The position numbers and the translations under genes were made by a program. The notes under the pieces were generated by a model. The model ran no database searches. It had not been told where the DNA came from and was given only the letters and a program-made list of their open reading frames with translations. Source: Gammaproteobacteria bacterium (GTDB lineage: Bacteria > Pseudomonadota > Gammaproteobacteria > Burkholderiales > Burkholderiaceae_B). Taken from it: a stretch of DNA of 53,107 bases. The DNA is taken from NCBI GenBank assembly GCA_018812945.1, contig JAHJCM010000070.1, positions 1 through 53,107 of the forward strand. The letters are read 5' to 3'. Position 1 is the stretch's first letter. Each line of letters opens with the position of its first letter. Below are positions 52,964 through 53,107 of the stretch, piece after piece.

Positions 52964-53107
52964 ATGATCGACGAAGCAAAGTTCAACCGTTTCTCTATTT
53001 CTCTACAAGATTTTGAAAAAGCTAAAGCGTTCATAGGCGAGGCGGCTAACCACCAATATGGCGGCTTAATACATGAAGCTTTGGTGTTTTCTGCGATTAT
53101 TTGCTAC
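52964..53107 (+). CDS. Cassette 6: partial gene of unknown function, cut by window end
   Basis: Starts at ATG 52964, 6 bases after the attC core, behind AGGAGG (52954-52959). Forty-eight codons are visible (MIDEAKFNRFSISLQDFEKAK to EALVFSAIICY) with no stop. Helical in appearance, not recognised. If the cassette is intact, its attC beyond the window should begin with TCCTAAC, the complement of its TTAGGA start. Confidence 0.75.
   Translation, partial: MIDEAKFNRFSISLQDFEKAKAFIGEAANHQYGGLIHEALVFSAIICY

Larger units (their letters stand above)
49422..53107 (+). mobile_element. Integron gene-cassette array (five complete cassettes and the start of a sixth)
   Basis: Cassettes run 49423-50132, 50133-50584, 50585-51571, 51572-52446, 52447-52951 and from 52952 on. 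Each has one plus-strand gene close to its left end and an attC at its right end. In all five complete cassettes the first six bases are the reverse complement of the last six bases of their own attC inverse core (TTATAG/CTATAAC, TTAGGC/GCCTAAC three times, TTAGCG/CGCTAAC), as site-specific cassette exchange predicts. attC lengths are 58, 57, 72, 126 and 61 bases and the loops are unrelated, so the cassettes were gathered from diverse sources. No intI gene is present in the window; the array is either an integrase-less cluster or its integrase lies elsewhere. Confidence 0.93.

Overview
The window looks like chromosomal DNA of a betaproteobacterium of the Burkholderiales. The grounds are moderate GC content, a gammaproteobacteria/betaproteobacteria-type mltD-gloB-methyltransferase-rnhA-dnaQ neighbourhood, a System I cytochrome c maturation operon, and many multiheme cytochromes. 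A Limnobacter-like organism is my guess from gene style; nothing in the window proves it. No rRNA, tRNA or CRISPR array was seen.

Layout. (1) 1-5931: end of a peptide-type ABC importer operon (binding protein, two permeases, double ATPase; Yej-like). (2) 5936-12503: mltD and gloB on the minus strand, then methyltransferase, rnhA, dnaQ and an AsmA-family gene on the plus strand. (3) 12537-25891: six tightly spaced plus-strand genes. They encode a cyclic-nucleotide-binding patatin phospholipase, a class-II-phosphodiesterase-like metallohydrolase, a two-partner-secretion transporter (TpsB), a 1795-residue TpsA exoprotein, a FecR-domain protein and a CHASE2 class III nucleotide cyclase. One transcription unit therefore holds a maker, a probable breaker and a reader of a cyclic nucleotide, plus a secreted filamentous protein. 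(4) 25922-40279: seven minus-strand genes that look like an electron-transfer chain across the envelope. They are a diheme cytochrome-b-like membrane protein, a membrane-anchored decaheme cytochrome, a lipoprotein with two GlcG/HbpS-like domains, an SH3-plus-beta-barrel outer membrane protein, a decaheme cytochrome with a C-terminal LVIVD propeller, a pentaheme cytochrome (one site is CX4CH), and a soluble FAD/NAD(P) oxidoreductase with two cyclic-nucleotide-binding domains and four ferredoxin-type Cys groups. By my count there are 25 c-type heme sites. (5) 40409-47211: a complete ccm operon (ccmI, fused ccmA-ccmB, ccmC-H) diverging from the cytochrome cluster, apparently placed to mature its hemes. 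(6) 47224-48851: hipBA toxin-antitoxin module. (7) 48852-49421: a gene-free stretch with helically phased GCGTAT repeats, several hairpins, a consensus LexA box, a minus-strand terminator and an attI-like sequence. (8) 49422-53107: an integron gene-cassette array with five complete cassettes, the start of a sixth and five attC sites. No integron integrase is in the window.

The two most novel-looking parts are the seven-gene cytochrome cluster with its adjoining ccm operon, and the cyclic-nucleotide/TPS operon that converges on it. The cyclase gene ends 30 bases from the end of the gene for a redox enzyme carrying two cyclic-nucleotide-binding domains, which suggests (inference) that the two blocks are linked by second-messenger control. 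The cassette array is well supported: in every complete cassette the first six bases are the reverse complement of the inverse core of that cassette's own attC, as the recombination mechanism requires.
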